The notes below the pieces were generated by a model that saw only the letters and a list, made by a program, of their open reading frames with translations, did no database searches and had not been told where the DNA came from. From contig CAJNAR010000152.1 in the NCBI GenBank assembly GCA_905220665.1, forward strand, positions 248,001-312,000: a DNA stretch of 64,000 nt, read 5' to 3'. Of this stretch, positions 32,401 to 43,357 are shown piece after piece; the first letter of the stretch is position 1, and each line of letters opens with the position of its first letter. The position numbers and the translations under genes were made by a program. This DNA is from Albugo candida. Lineage: Eukaryota > Oomycota > Peronosporomycetes > Albuginales > Albuginaceae.

Positions 32401-33836
32401 AAAAGAAAGAAATGGTGGACTGACTGTGTCTAGACTGATCGATATTCGCTCAAGTATTATACGAGTGGGTGCACAGCTCCTCGTGCATCACCATCTGAGC
32501 ACCGATGTCGATGGATGTGGTCGCGACCGAATATTACTCGATTTATTATTCGAGATTTTACGCTCAGATGGAAAAATATGGACAAATACTCCATCGTTGA
32601 TGTCAAAATGTCGTATGGTTGCATCAACTACTATACTGAAGCTTATGTCCAGCACTCGAATCGAAGCTTTGTTAAGTGTGTCTGAATGGCACATTTTGGG
32701 CTTCGTGATGCAGGATTCTAGCTCTGATGTTCGCGCTGCATTCCTCAAGAAATTGACAGCTCATTTGATGAAAAAATCGGTCCCTCACCCACACAAATAT
32801 TTGAGCTATTTGGCGTTGGCTGCTACCGAGTCCAATATGAATCTGAAAAAACAAGCCAAGATTTTGCTTAGCACAGCTGTGAAGCGCATGCGGCAAATGT
32901 TTGAGGCTGCTGCTTCGCAATGTCCAAGTATCGATGAGGGTGGAATTGACGCAGTCCAAAACAAAAATGCACTCATTGTTCCTGAATATGCATTGCCTTA
33001 CGTGATCCATTTATTGGCACATCATCCCGATTTTCCACCTCTTCCCGCTACATCGCCCAGCAGACGATGCAAAAGTGGACCACATCGCTCTGCTGTTTGG
33101 ATCGACCAAATGATCTATTTGAACTTTTTCTTGGACGGACTGGTAGCATCGTCGAACGCTCGCGATACCGACAACATTGCGTTTCTTTTGCAGATTTCGG
33201 TCAAGCTCTCTGGATGTGTTGATGTGACCGCTCCAGAATGTGGCAACGTTCATGAGTTAGTACAAAGTACAGTCGAGTCATTAAAAAAGCGAATCCGGAA
33301 TCAGTCCAATCTCAAATCATTTCCAGGCAAGATATTTCTCCCAAAGCAGTTGTTCGCTCCACAGTCCAAGTCGAATGAGGTTCCAGAAACGGAGGATGAG
33401 CAACCATGTACGTCAAGTTCAAGCCTGCGCAAGTTCCCTCGACTAAGTGTATGTGCTGTCGAACATTGTATCGTTTCATTCGCTAATCTTTTGTTGATAG
33501 ACGTCGCTCTCTCCCATTAAAGCGGCAACACTTGCTATTGAAGCAGCGGGGACGCCTATTGGGACAAAGAAGCGACGACTGACTTCGCACGCCGCGCCCA
33601 AACGCCAAAAGATTGGGCAGAAACGCGAAGGTTGTACCCCTCCACCCAAGTCAAAAAGTAATAACGTTGGACCAGTTACAGCAACTACACCTTCGAATCG
33701 CTCCCCGCTCATGCGCCGTGCACGACTTTCTCACAAGAGTTATGTTGCGGAGTCTTCTGATGATAGCGATGGCCCCGATAATTTTGTGTCCCCCGGATCA
33801 GTCGCAGCACGTGTTCGAGCGTTATCCCCAAGGTAA
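29474..33836 (+). CDS. PDS5: Sister chromatid cohesion regulator PDS5
   Basis: A HEAT-repeat protein of 1436 aa from two exons (29474-33448 and 33501-33836, intron 52 bp). ATG 29474 (MAPKKKSTALKRKRTKG) is used rather than a TTG 12 bases upstream. Family features: an N-terminal basic region; the conserved LNxxP-like segment YLTSGSNKTEICRRLKETW; RSRIACCIVELLRVYAPESPF, a hallmark of PDS5; then continuous helical repeats (LRLSDSEWEVRRAVVNEVCD, LIIRKEAMTGLSQVY); and a C-terminal basic, Pro/Ser-rich tail with SPIKAATLAIEAAGTPIG in exon 2. PDS5 binds cohesin with Wapl and regulates its release and acetylation. The length matches animal PDS5 proteins. After the TAA stop the same frame could continue as EEAKRQEKLLDYRLI (see findings). 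Confidence 0.9.
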
Positions 33837-34055
33837 CGTCGCGTTAGGAAGAAGCCAAACGTCAGGAAAAATTGCTCGACTACCGCTTGATATAATATAC
33901 CGTACCATGCAATATCTTGATGCGTTTTCTCTATGGTTGGCTGATGACCGATACTGGCACCAATGCCGATTACTCAATTCAAAATGTGACAACTTGAAGG
34001 AATATGGGTACGGTACATTCATTGCAATCATTATGGTCGGTACATGTGTGCATAT

Positions 34056-34964
34056 CTACCAGAGAAAGATCGCAAACTCCAGGATGAGATACACAACTGG
34101 CCACGGCAAAAACATCCAATAAACGCACGAATGAGGTAGTCCAGAGACTTTTGTCAGTTGTATTGCACGTATTGTAGACATGCGGGTCTGAAAAGGATGA
34201 ATGATCGGTAGAGAAAAGTATGACCTGACAAATGCATATCGAAGTGTGTCGAGCAATGCAGTCAAGTAGAGACTCAATCCCTGCCACTTTTTCTGCCCCT
34301 GCTGGATGATATATGCACATCGTCGCTGACTGGCGACGTTCGCCCAAAGGATGAGCTGGCATTTGTATCGCTCAGAGTGTGGAAAGTGTCTGTGCGAGTT
34401 TGGAGACCAGACAATCGACCAGTGTTCCGTGAGCATGTAACGGAGACAAGGAGAGAACCATGAGGAATGTTGCGCTAATTCTAAAGTGGAGCTACCTTCA
34501 AAACATGCATTGGAAAAGATAATTGCAAAAGTCTTTGTGAAAAGCTCATACCAATAAGCGCTCGCGAAGCCCCTGCTTGCAGCAATATGTTCACCATTCG
34601 AGCGCTTTGACGTTGTAAAGCCATTCGAAGCGCTGACGTTCCGGCTCTATGAAAGGTAAATATGAGACTACATGCGTGCCGTGAAGAGGTCGGTAGCATA
34701 CAAAGTGCATAGATTCAAATTTATATGATCATCGTCCACTAGTCGCTGTAGCACACTGATGTGTCCATGCCACACGGCATAATGCAAAGCTGTCCATCCC
34801 TCCCCATACGCCACGTTCACGTTCCCTCTTTCAACAATATATTTATCAACATACTCTATATCTCCTCTAGCAGCTGCTTGAAGAAATGCACGACTATCTC
34901 TGCTCCGATTCCACCGCTTTTGTGGCTGAGATGCTTCCGGCGTGCACCTCATGCGTTTGTGCAT
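34056..34964 (-). CDS. Ankyrin-repeat protein, 3' exons unresolved
   Basis: Exon 1 (34964-34702) begins ATGCACAAACGC and encodes ankyrin repeats: SRAFLQAAARGDIEYVDKYI, GWTALHYAVWHGHISVLQRLV. It joins across a 55-bp intron (34647-34701) to exon 2 (34646-34496) with TSALRMALQRQSARMVNILLQAGAS, another repeat. A GTAGCT donor ends exon 2. Further downstream a frame with YKCQLILWANVASQRR and TALLDTLRYAFVR probably forms a last exon, but its acceptor could not be fixed. The ATG lies only 10 bp after the stop of the aspartic-protease-like gene. Ankyrin stacks bind proteins; no specific partner is suggested. Confidence 0.6.
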
Positions 34965-34974
34965 CTGTCAGTGG

Positions 34975-36985
34975 TCAGGTTTCATCGTCTTCAATTTCGC
35001 CAATCACAAAGCGAGGTGTGAGTGATTGCTGTGTTGTCGCTTGATCTCTCGATGAATTCAAGGAGGTTGATTCCTCGTGTAGGGTACCGCCCGGAGAGGC
35101 TACAGCTCGACCATTTTCCCGATGAGCACCTTGTTTCGTATCAAGCGAGTTTCGATCACTTTCGGTGACCTCTGTGTCGCTCAGTGGGAGCCATGAACTT
35201 TTAGATACTCGTTTCCATGCAAAAATCCCGATTCCAATGCAAACCAACGAGAGAATTACAATCTGAAAACTTGAGCTGGCTGCTTTCGTTTGCCCTTCCT
35301 TTCCAAGCATTGCTAGCGTTTTGATTGTAGATTGCCGATGTTTTGTGGTGACTTTGCGTTTATTAGGTGAGTCTGTGTCATACTTTGCTACATTGTATCG
35401 ATGCATTAGGATCAGGAATGAGAACGGTGTATGTGAAGTACCGCAGCTTGCATGAGCAAAGCCAATGACATCTTGATCGAGGTCAAAAATAACATTGTAG
35501 TCTGCGAATATGCGACTTCCAAGGACTACAAACGATGTCACAATCAAATTATTGACATAAAATCTGACATACAACCAACCTCCCCCTGTGCGCTCGGTAA
35601 ACTGGATTCCAGCGGAATAAGTATCTTTTCCGGTTGGAATCAAGTAGCTACTTGCTGGAATGGTCAATTGCAAATCATTTTCTTCATTTACCCCAGCAAA
35701 TACCAGTGTGATGGTAGGCAAGGTATCTTTTATATTCTTTTCGAAAATCATATCGCCTTCTTGCTCATAGTTGAAGCCTGTGATGCTTTTGAATACCTTT
35801 TGGAATGCCTCCCCTGACATAGATGGGAAAAAACTTTCGACTGAGCTACTAGCGATCACCATTCCACGACCGCTACACGCATTTTTTCGTCAGATTTGAT
35901 TAATTGCTAGCTTCGTGAAAATACCTGTTGTATTGTCTTTCGTCAACTCCAATCGACCGGTTGTTGATACGAATGTCCTTCAAATTGACCCCGTGCAATG
36001 TGTCATTTTTACTAACCACGCTTCTGGTATACATTACGCCAGAAGTGTGATGCATCGAGTCAAATCCCCCAAGCACAAATGTGCCACCCGATTCATGTAA
36101 GCAGTAAGAAAAAATCCTGTGTTCGATCCGTCTGGCTTCTACCATGAAATTGAGGATAGTGCGGTTGCTTCGATCAAGACCCAAAACACCATTCTCCATT
36201 TGCTGAGAAAAAATTCCGTTCTCAGAAGTTTCACATGTAAATCTCATTGGAAAGCCAAACTTCTCGATGACACCGCTCAACGATTCCGTATTAACGATTT
36301 TTGGAGAGGCTACCCAGACTAGATCTTCGACTAACAGACCACTCCAAAAGCTTCCATCGGAGTAGCTCTACACAAAAACGTGATGCTGTATTGATTGCGG
36401 AACTCCAATCAGATCTCGTACTTGTTCAATTCGACAATTTCCATCCTCACAAGAATTGCACACAGTCTCTGCTCTACATGTCGTAAGTTTGGACGTTTGA
36501 GATTTGGAAATATCATAATAAGGATCAGTATGATCTGCACATGCCACACAACTTGTTCTGATGTGAGTATTGCATTACATTAATGATATATTCTTACTTT
36601 TTGCACGGAAATACTGTATGTTGACTCGTTGTTTCCAACAGCAAAGAAGCCTTTTGCAATGGTGTTCCAATATATAAGTCGATATAGTATGTCCTGTAAA
36701 TTTTTAGGATGAGACTGAATGGCAACACGAATCTTAGTCGACTTACCCATAGCCAGTACCAAGAGATACTTGATTGAACACAATCATCTTGTCATTTCTG
36801 TTCATTTTGCCTGATAGGGCTTCATCCTCACTCTTTAAATTCCTTCCAGCAATCGATTTCGTGTATGGTTTGGCAGGAACCAAAGTATCAGCACCAGTAC
36901 AGCCATTATGAAACCACTGAATGTAAATGAAGAATCCCAAATACGTCGCGTTCTTCAGCAGGTAGAGCCATTTCGCATTTCTCAT
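34975..36985 (-). CDS. Plasmepsin V-like aspartic protease homologue lacking both catalytic motifs
   Basis: Five exons (36985-36747, 36693-36598, 36557-36422, 36367-35925, 35872-34975; introns 53, 40, 54 and 52 bp) give 603 aa. It has an N-terminal signal region (LYLLKNATYLGFFIYI), a pepsin-like A1 fold and a C-terminal membrane segment (FQIVILSLVCIGIGIFAW) with a polar tail. Family marks are clear: TYYIDLYIGTPLQ; FPCKKTSCVACADHTDPYYD, the Cys-rich plasmepsin V-type insert; QSYSDGSFWSG; and ENGVLGLDRSN. Where active enzymes have LVDTGS this protein has LLETTS, and where they have IVDSGTT it has VIASSSV. Both catalytic aspartates and adjacent glycines are therefore replaced. Splice sites and frame are otherwise intact, so this is a pseudoprotease candidate rather than an eroded gene. 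Confidence 0.82.
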
Positions 36986-39329
36986 TTTGACAAAGACGAA
37001 CAGATAATTAGACCAATCCGTGCCTGTGTTTAATTAGCGATGCTGACTTGATCAAAAATCTAATAACCAATCATGAAGAAGCTATTCAGCAAGACGATAT
37101 TCAGTTTTAGACTGTGTGGAACTGGCTATCAAAGACTTGATGTATGTTGCTGTAGGCAAACTCAATTACAGATAAGAGGCACTGCTTCTTGACATGTATT
37201 ACCTAATGCACGATAGAGAGCAAAGGCGAACTAAGAGCGCCCCATATTGAACGTCTTACTAATAGCCCGCAGTAACAGCCTGGTCATCATCGGGTTTAGG
37301 GAGGATAGAAGTGCTAAATTAGTAAACATCAAGAGACGTTAGACGATAGAAAGCAAACTTTTGGAGGCCTTTTGAAACATAAATACTCATCCGATACAGA
37401 TACATATGTTGTCACGGGAATAATCGCGAGTTATCCATCAACAACGAGTTTCTGCATTCATGGGCATCTCAGAGGCTGACCGGGAGCGGCTAAACCCATT
37501 ATTGAGAAAATCTAACTCTCGAAAAAACTTTTAAATGCTCCTAGTACAGCCACCAGCAAATTTTAGCTGGAGGAGCAGTCCGGCACTATCTTGCGAATTC
37601 AGCCTTCACGCGGTGCAGATTCAGATCAGCATCTATTATACAGACAAGCTTAGAAGACACGATTGTATCTTAAAGCTCTTTTAGGCGAGATGAAACTTAT
37701 ATTTTTGGAAATCGTTGGGTAAACACCAGCAGGTTTCGTGATTCTGTAGCTGATATTGCATATCGTCTCTAGCGATCGAATCGTCGGCCGCCGATCATCA
37801 CCTCTGACTATCCCAGAACTTCGCATGATCCACACCTTGTGCAAGGAAATGGAATCGATCGGCAAAACATGCTTGCTTGGCGCTTTTTTTTTTGCGCCGG
37901 CAATGATTGTTGCGGCTGGCAACGCCAGATGCAAACATCGTGGACTCAGTAAGATGGCTACATTCTGCCGATATGGGTAACATGAAAGTTGATGTGATGG
38001 TATTTGTCTACAAGCTCCGCACGATTTCGTGAAGGCGATCGTTTATTCTTACATAACTTAGCTTTTAAAGTTTTCTGTGATTGCGGAGGATAGCATAGGT
38101 TCTGTAGATTTCAATTAGTCTAAGTCGGGTGTTATCGGCAGCTTCCTGCATATGAATATATGCATCACTCACCCGGCGGAGAAAATCACGTCAAAGTAGA
38201 ATAAGAATTTTCGGCAGTGGTATATAATCCTGAATAATGATTTTGACTTGGTAGAAGATAAAGCGGAAGATGTCAGACGAACCGCTACATGCTTCAAACC
38301 GGAAATTCACATGTTTTGCACCAGGTCACTTTTTGGATTTTCGTTCTATTGTCAAGCCGCAATCTTTCAAGTCAACCAACGGGACTACTCAATTCCTTTC
38401 TTCCGTCTGCAACACTTCCCATTACACAGACTTTTCTTAATGAAAGATGCGTGGAATTTTGCCAAGACCTCTTCTAAAGCTGCCTACGATTTAAAGAAAC
38501 GGTTCATTCACGCAAGTAAAAGGAGAGACAAGATAGGCATAATAACAACCAGTAATGGCGATCGAAAATGATCTAGACAATAATGATAAATTTGTACGTT
38601 GACGCCTGAGATATGACTGCTATAAAGACGCTCTGGTGACCAATCCATTTTTGCACCTAAAATGCAGATGAATCGCATTGTTGCGTGGATTGGTCTTGCT
38701 TCTTGCAATCGACGTGAAGTATGTAGCACTTCATGACACGAAGTTTGTCTAAGTTGCGTACTTGCTAGTAAAAGCACTGGCACTGCTCATCTCACGTGAA
38801 GTCTTTCGGATGATAAGAGTTCTGACACTTCATCTCCGTGTCGATTGAGTTGGCGTATTTCGCTAGGTGATTGTTCAAGCGAGACATGGAGAAATATCAA
38901 TTGTCAAGGCTCAATCTTGAAGCAATTTGTAGGAAACAAGAAATGATACAGCAAACCCCTTGATTCTCTTGATATTCCTGGTCATATCACTTTAGTACGT
39001 ATGATGATGGATGAGCGCGAGGCCTTCATCATGTGATGCTTCGAGTAGAATTATCGCTTCCTTGACAAGTGGGACAAGTGAATGTACTTCATTGGCTGTT
39101 CTTTCCAAGTCGGAAGCGGATCATGCCGTTTCTTGGAGAACTGAACTATTATATTAAGCATTAGTGGAACAGATGTAGGGGCAGGTATTGCGTCGTATAA
39201 ATTCCTTTCGTGGTTGCCCATGACCTCAGCGAGTATGTAATCTATCACAGCATGTGGAAAGAGCCAATGATTCACCGTGATTTTGGACACGGATGCGATG
39301 ACACGGGTATTGTAGCTGATCAACTGTCA

Positions 39330-39750
39330 GGAAATTGAAACGGTCGAGCAGCTTTTCACCTTTGGCGTTGACTACTACAGTCTGCTGGGATTTGAGTCAA
39401 ATGAGCATTTTCTGGAACGTAATTAGATCTCTGCAATCGTGTCGAGGACATTATATTGTGCACTCAGGCTTCGTGTGGAGCACTAACAACACATCAACAT
39501 TTTTGTCTCTATGTGAACATACGGCACAATTGTATCTCGAGCTACTTAGGACCTGAGATCAAGTTATCCTATGACTGACTTGAACCAATATGTGATGTGC
39601 GATTATACTTCTGTTGAGGTCGACAGGGAAGAATGTCGGGGATTGTGTCTGAAAATTGGCTTGCAGAAGCGATCAACAACTCTTGGAATTCAGAACTTCC
39701 GTGATTCACCGCATACGCTCGGTAGCTTCCGATGACAGTGTTACGATCGA
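39330..39750 (+). mobile_element. Relic of a LINE zinc-binding (zf-RVT) segment
   Basis: Translation at 39447-39550 reads DIILCTQASCGALTTHQHF and, after frame changes, CEHTAQLYLELLR. The broken LINE at the right edge of this window encodes DIILCTQPSCGAVESDQHLF and CDHTAQLWRELLP at the equivalent place. The order is the same and the strand is opposite. The flanking sequence is too decayed to delimit. This is an old copy or close relative of that element. Confidence 0.55.
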
Positions 39751-41183
39751 GACAAACGCATCTTTCTGGATAGATTGCTGGATAGATTCGCAAAGCAAGA
39801 TTTATTCGCTGATTCTTTCTTCGAAATCGAAGATATTTGCTGCGATTTAGGCATGGGAATAGCAGCGGCAAGTGCAGCTCATATTCTAGTCCTGATTGGA
39901 TGGCGATGGTCCATCTCGTGTGGCGGTCATCAAAGCAAGAATGATGTGTGAGGGCATTGATATCTTATTTTAAACCCGATACAATCCCGTGTTGTGGTGG
40001 GAAGAGCCAACGGCAATGAAATCAACTGCAATCCACATCACAATTTGTCACAGGTGACGTATGAATCTTATTTATGCACGATACTATCCATTACAGCCTC
40101 GACATTCAGAGAAGCCAGTCAGACTAATTCTTTTTATTTCGCTGAACGTGATTGGCACGATGCCAAATTTCATAAAGAATTATCTCCCTACCCAGTAGCA
40201 TTAAAGTCGAGTGCAAAAGACCAAATTTCTCCTTGAGTCCCTTTGATAGTTCTTCCTTCCTAATTGGACCTTGCACTTGACCTGGATGTTAAGTACGCTT
40301 AAATGGTTCTACCGGCCATTCCCGAAAACCTTCGACTTCAATATGCCTTTGCGCAGTAAAGGCCTTTGAAATACGTCGTCTAGCATCTTCGACGTATGCA
40401 TGTAAAATGGATCTAATGATTCCCCTACCCATGAAGTGTCTTGTCTGGCCTTGTTCAAAGTAGCCAAATTGAGAAATTGATTGGTAGTCTTTCCATAATC
40501 TATCCACATGGCATTGCCTCTTTGCTCATATCCTCAGAGTCCGTAAGCAACACCCTTACTTCGAGCGATTGTGGGCTGTTTTTGAGGCTGCTACAGAATT
40601 ATCCTATATACTCGCCAACGCTTCTGATTGCTGAAGTTTGCTTAAACAGATTATCCATTTGAGATAAAAGCTGTATCCTAGATGTTCCTTTTCGTCCCGA
40701 CATCCACTCCATATCAGCATCTAAGGCAATTTTAGACTTATTCGGGATACGATGCTGACTGCAACACCCTCAGATGAAGGTTTAAGCGTTTTTCTGTATT
40801 CTTAAAATTTTCTGGTCGTCTGATACCCCATGCTCAATCAGTTGCTGACGACTGAGTTTGTCTGGCCAACTCGTGCATCACATAGCTGATGTCTCGACGA
40901 GTACATCGCGAATTCCGCTTGAGACAGGATTTTCGACTATTAGAATTTTGACTAGATTCATCTCCCGATTTTTCTAACTTGATCCTATCTCATGATGGTA
41001 GTCTTTTGCGAGAGAATCGGTGGGCTTGAGCCAAGCCTGTCTCGCGATCAGCGGGCAGATTGAGTATTCTTGATCCAGAGAGTACACTCTTCAAGAAGAT
41101 GTCGTGCCCACAGCCTTGCTAATCGGTCCCAAATTATTGATAAAAAAGCTTGTAAATGTCGATTCGATTCTGGAACCCCTACA

Positions 41184-41375
41184 GATGTTACCAGGATATC
41201 GCCTATGAGAGACAATCCCTCAACTTCAATCCCGCTTGAGACTTGGCCGTAAAGGAAAGATTAGTCAGGCCTCACCGATTGATGTTACCAGCACATCGCC
41301 TACAAAAATACTCCCAGGACTGTAAAACCATTTGAGGCTTGGCCGTGAAGGAACAATCGACCGGCGAGGTTTTTC
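41184..41375. repeat. Tandem duplication, 97-bp unit
   Basis: Two diverged direct copies start with GATGTTACCAG at 41184 and at 41281. Each continues with ATCGCCTA and ends with GAGRCTTGGCCGTRAAGGAA about 70 bases on. The middle of the unit is poorly conserved. Confidence 0.6.
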
Positions 41376-41959
41376 TTGGATCTTGTATCTGTCAACTTTT
41401 CTGCAGCAATTGGCACATAGAAGTTTTTGCTGGTGCAATGCCACTTGGTCTCCGTGGTACGTCGAGCTTTTCCAGCATGATCGTCGATATGTTCATTCTT
41501 CAATGACGCGTAATCCAACTTGGTGTCTATGCTTTGATGTAAGCGCTCGGTACGTTGCAATGACTTGTTGGCATACCCCACTTCCTTGCCAGAGAGTAGT
41601 TTGGAAACTCGCAATCTACGAATTTGATATTGATGCGAAGGTCGTGACGCAGTGTATTGAGACTTGTTCGTTACCATAGGCATGCAATCTTTCCTGAAAT
41701 TGTTCCAGGTCTATTTAGAAACACACTTGGTATGCAAACCTTCGTTCTAATCGGTTCTCGGAAGTAGGGGCCATGTCTGATTTCCCTAAGGAAGTCTACT
41801 CCTATGCTCGCCGCCTTCTCCTATTCGACATGCTTATCTGACTCAATATACGCTCAGCCTATTCCGTTTCATCACCTATACATACGATCTCAAAAGCCAT
41901 CTATTATCTTGTAATTGCGCGGAGCTACTACTAAAAAACTGACAGTAGTTCACATTATT

Positions 41960-43357
41960 ATGTTACGTGCGCGTCACCGTTACAGAAGCTCTTCCTTCTG
42001 GCGACACAAACACATCCCTTATTGCTCTATTAAAACACCATCTACACCGGACTCAGTACTGACTAGAGAGTTCATTTATGGGGCTTTATATGCCGAAAAC
42101 TCCGGATACTTTGCCAAAAAAGGGCGGGACGTGCTGCGCTCCTTAGACCATGCAATTGATTTCAACAATTTGTGGGGTGAATCAGAGTACAGACAAAAAA
42201 TTGATCGGGAGTACAGAGTACGATGATCGTTTATAGTTTCTTCTATTTTCTCTCATCAATGGTTGGGCAGGCACAGTCTGAAGCCTGGATGACCCCGGTA
42301 GAGATATTCGCACCGTACTATTCCCACGCCCTCGCAAAGTATATTTTGCGCTTGCCTGACGTCGACGCAGAAAATCTTAGAATTGTTGAAGCAGGCGGTG
42401 GCTCGGGAACCAATGCACTACATATTTTGAATTATCTTCAGGTATTGCCACGGCGAAGTCGAGGTTCACGTTTTACTACGATTGGTTCTAGGTGCATGCA
42501 CCCGAAATCTATCAGAAAACTTGCTATACGATTGTTGAAATCAGTCCTGTGATGGCAAGCTGGCAACATGAAAGATTGATAAAGCATCATGCTGGTCATT
42601 TCCAAATCATGCATGCTGATATATTGACATTCGGGGATCAGTTCGCACCGATTATGGAACCTTGCATCCTTCTAGCATTGGAAGTGCTCGATAATTTACC
42701 ACATGACAAAGTAGGTTATGAAAATGGTGAATGGTTTGAGACAGTAGTCACTTGGAATCGGCAAAATACTCAGCGTAGTAGTGATTCCATCACAAGTACA
42801 CTAGCTGAAGCAGAGCGAAGCCTGCAAGATCCATTGATATTACAAACTCTCGAATACTTTGGATGTGATTTACCCCTGCATACGCATCATTCTCTTCGTA
42901 CCACAGCGGTTGGCTGGCTTCGAAAACTAATGGGAGAAGTTGGACTCGAAATGACCAAAGCTTTTGTGCCAACAGGCTCGATGCAACTACTTAATACAAT
43001 TAAATCATGCTTCCCAAAACATCGTCTCATTGCAGCTGACTTCGACTCACTGCCATCCCCAAATTTGGATTCTTCTTCGACAAAAAAACCTCTTTATCAT
43101 CCTCTGAGTCCGACCTCATTATCCGACGGCACACTTCATGCTGCAAATGCACCAATTGTCGCCTCTAAAGTGCAAGGTATATTACTCTCGGTCCACAAAT
43201 GATTTTTTGACAAGCCATTTAAACCCCAGGGGAAACGGTCGATTATGACACGTATCTGATACAAAAAGGAGATGTGGACGTATTTTTTGCCACTGATTTC
43301 AATAGATTGAAGAATGCTTATTGCCGGATTATGGGGCGCCCATCTGACAGCGTATAA
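41960..43357 (+). CDS. MidA/NDUFAF7-type SAM-dependent methyltransferase, probably mitochondrial
   Basis: Four exons (41960-42217, 42271-42441, 42492-43176, 43230-43357; introns 53, 50 and 53 bp) give 413 aa. The N-terminus MLRARHRYRSSSFWRH is basic and free of acidic residues, like a mitochondrial presequence. Methyltransf_28 features: REFIYGALYAENSGYFAKKG; the substrate segment WMTPVEIFAPYYSHALAKYI; SAM motif I RIVEAGGGSGTNALHIL; TCYTIVEISPVMASWQ; and LLALEVLDNLPHDKV. NDUFAF7 methylates an arginine of a complex I subunit during assembly; related family members have other targets, so the substrate is inference. The start was placed at the first ATG, because the longer frame opens with TTG. 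Confidence 0.82.

Larger units (their letters stand above)
36986..41959. other. Gene-poor region with old repeat remnants
   Basis: Nearly 5 kb without an intact gene. Short frames on both strands overlap each other and show no consistent family. It contains the LINE relic at about 39.4 kb and the 97-bp tandem duplication at 41.2 kb. A minus-strand frame at 41300-41683 (ending GFTVLGVF, with GDVLVTS in a neighbouring frame) faintly recalls a Copia reverse transcriptase strand, but too weakly to call. Confidence 0.5.

Noticed and set aside
33613..34122. Plus-strand frame of 169 codons overlapping the PDS5 end, with an F-box-like LPLDIIYRTMQYL
   Set aside because: Its first half is out of frame with the real PDS5 exon 2, and the F-box resemblance is too short.
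33976..34362. Alternative minus-strand frame (127 codons) with several His and Cys, considered as a DHHC palmitoyltransferase linked to the ankyrin gene
   Set aside because: No DHHC motif or zinc pattern is present, and the competing frame fits the ankyrin gene better.
41300..41683. Minus-strand 127-codon frame considered as Copia reverse transcriptase
   Set aside because: Only a short GDVLVTS-like string recalls the YVDD strand; upstream RT motifs are missing.
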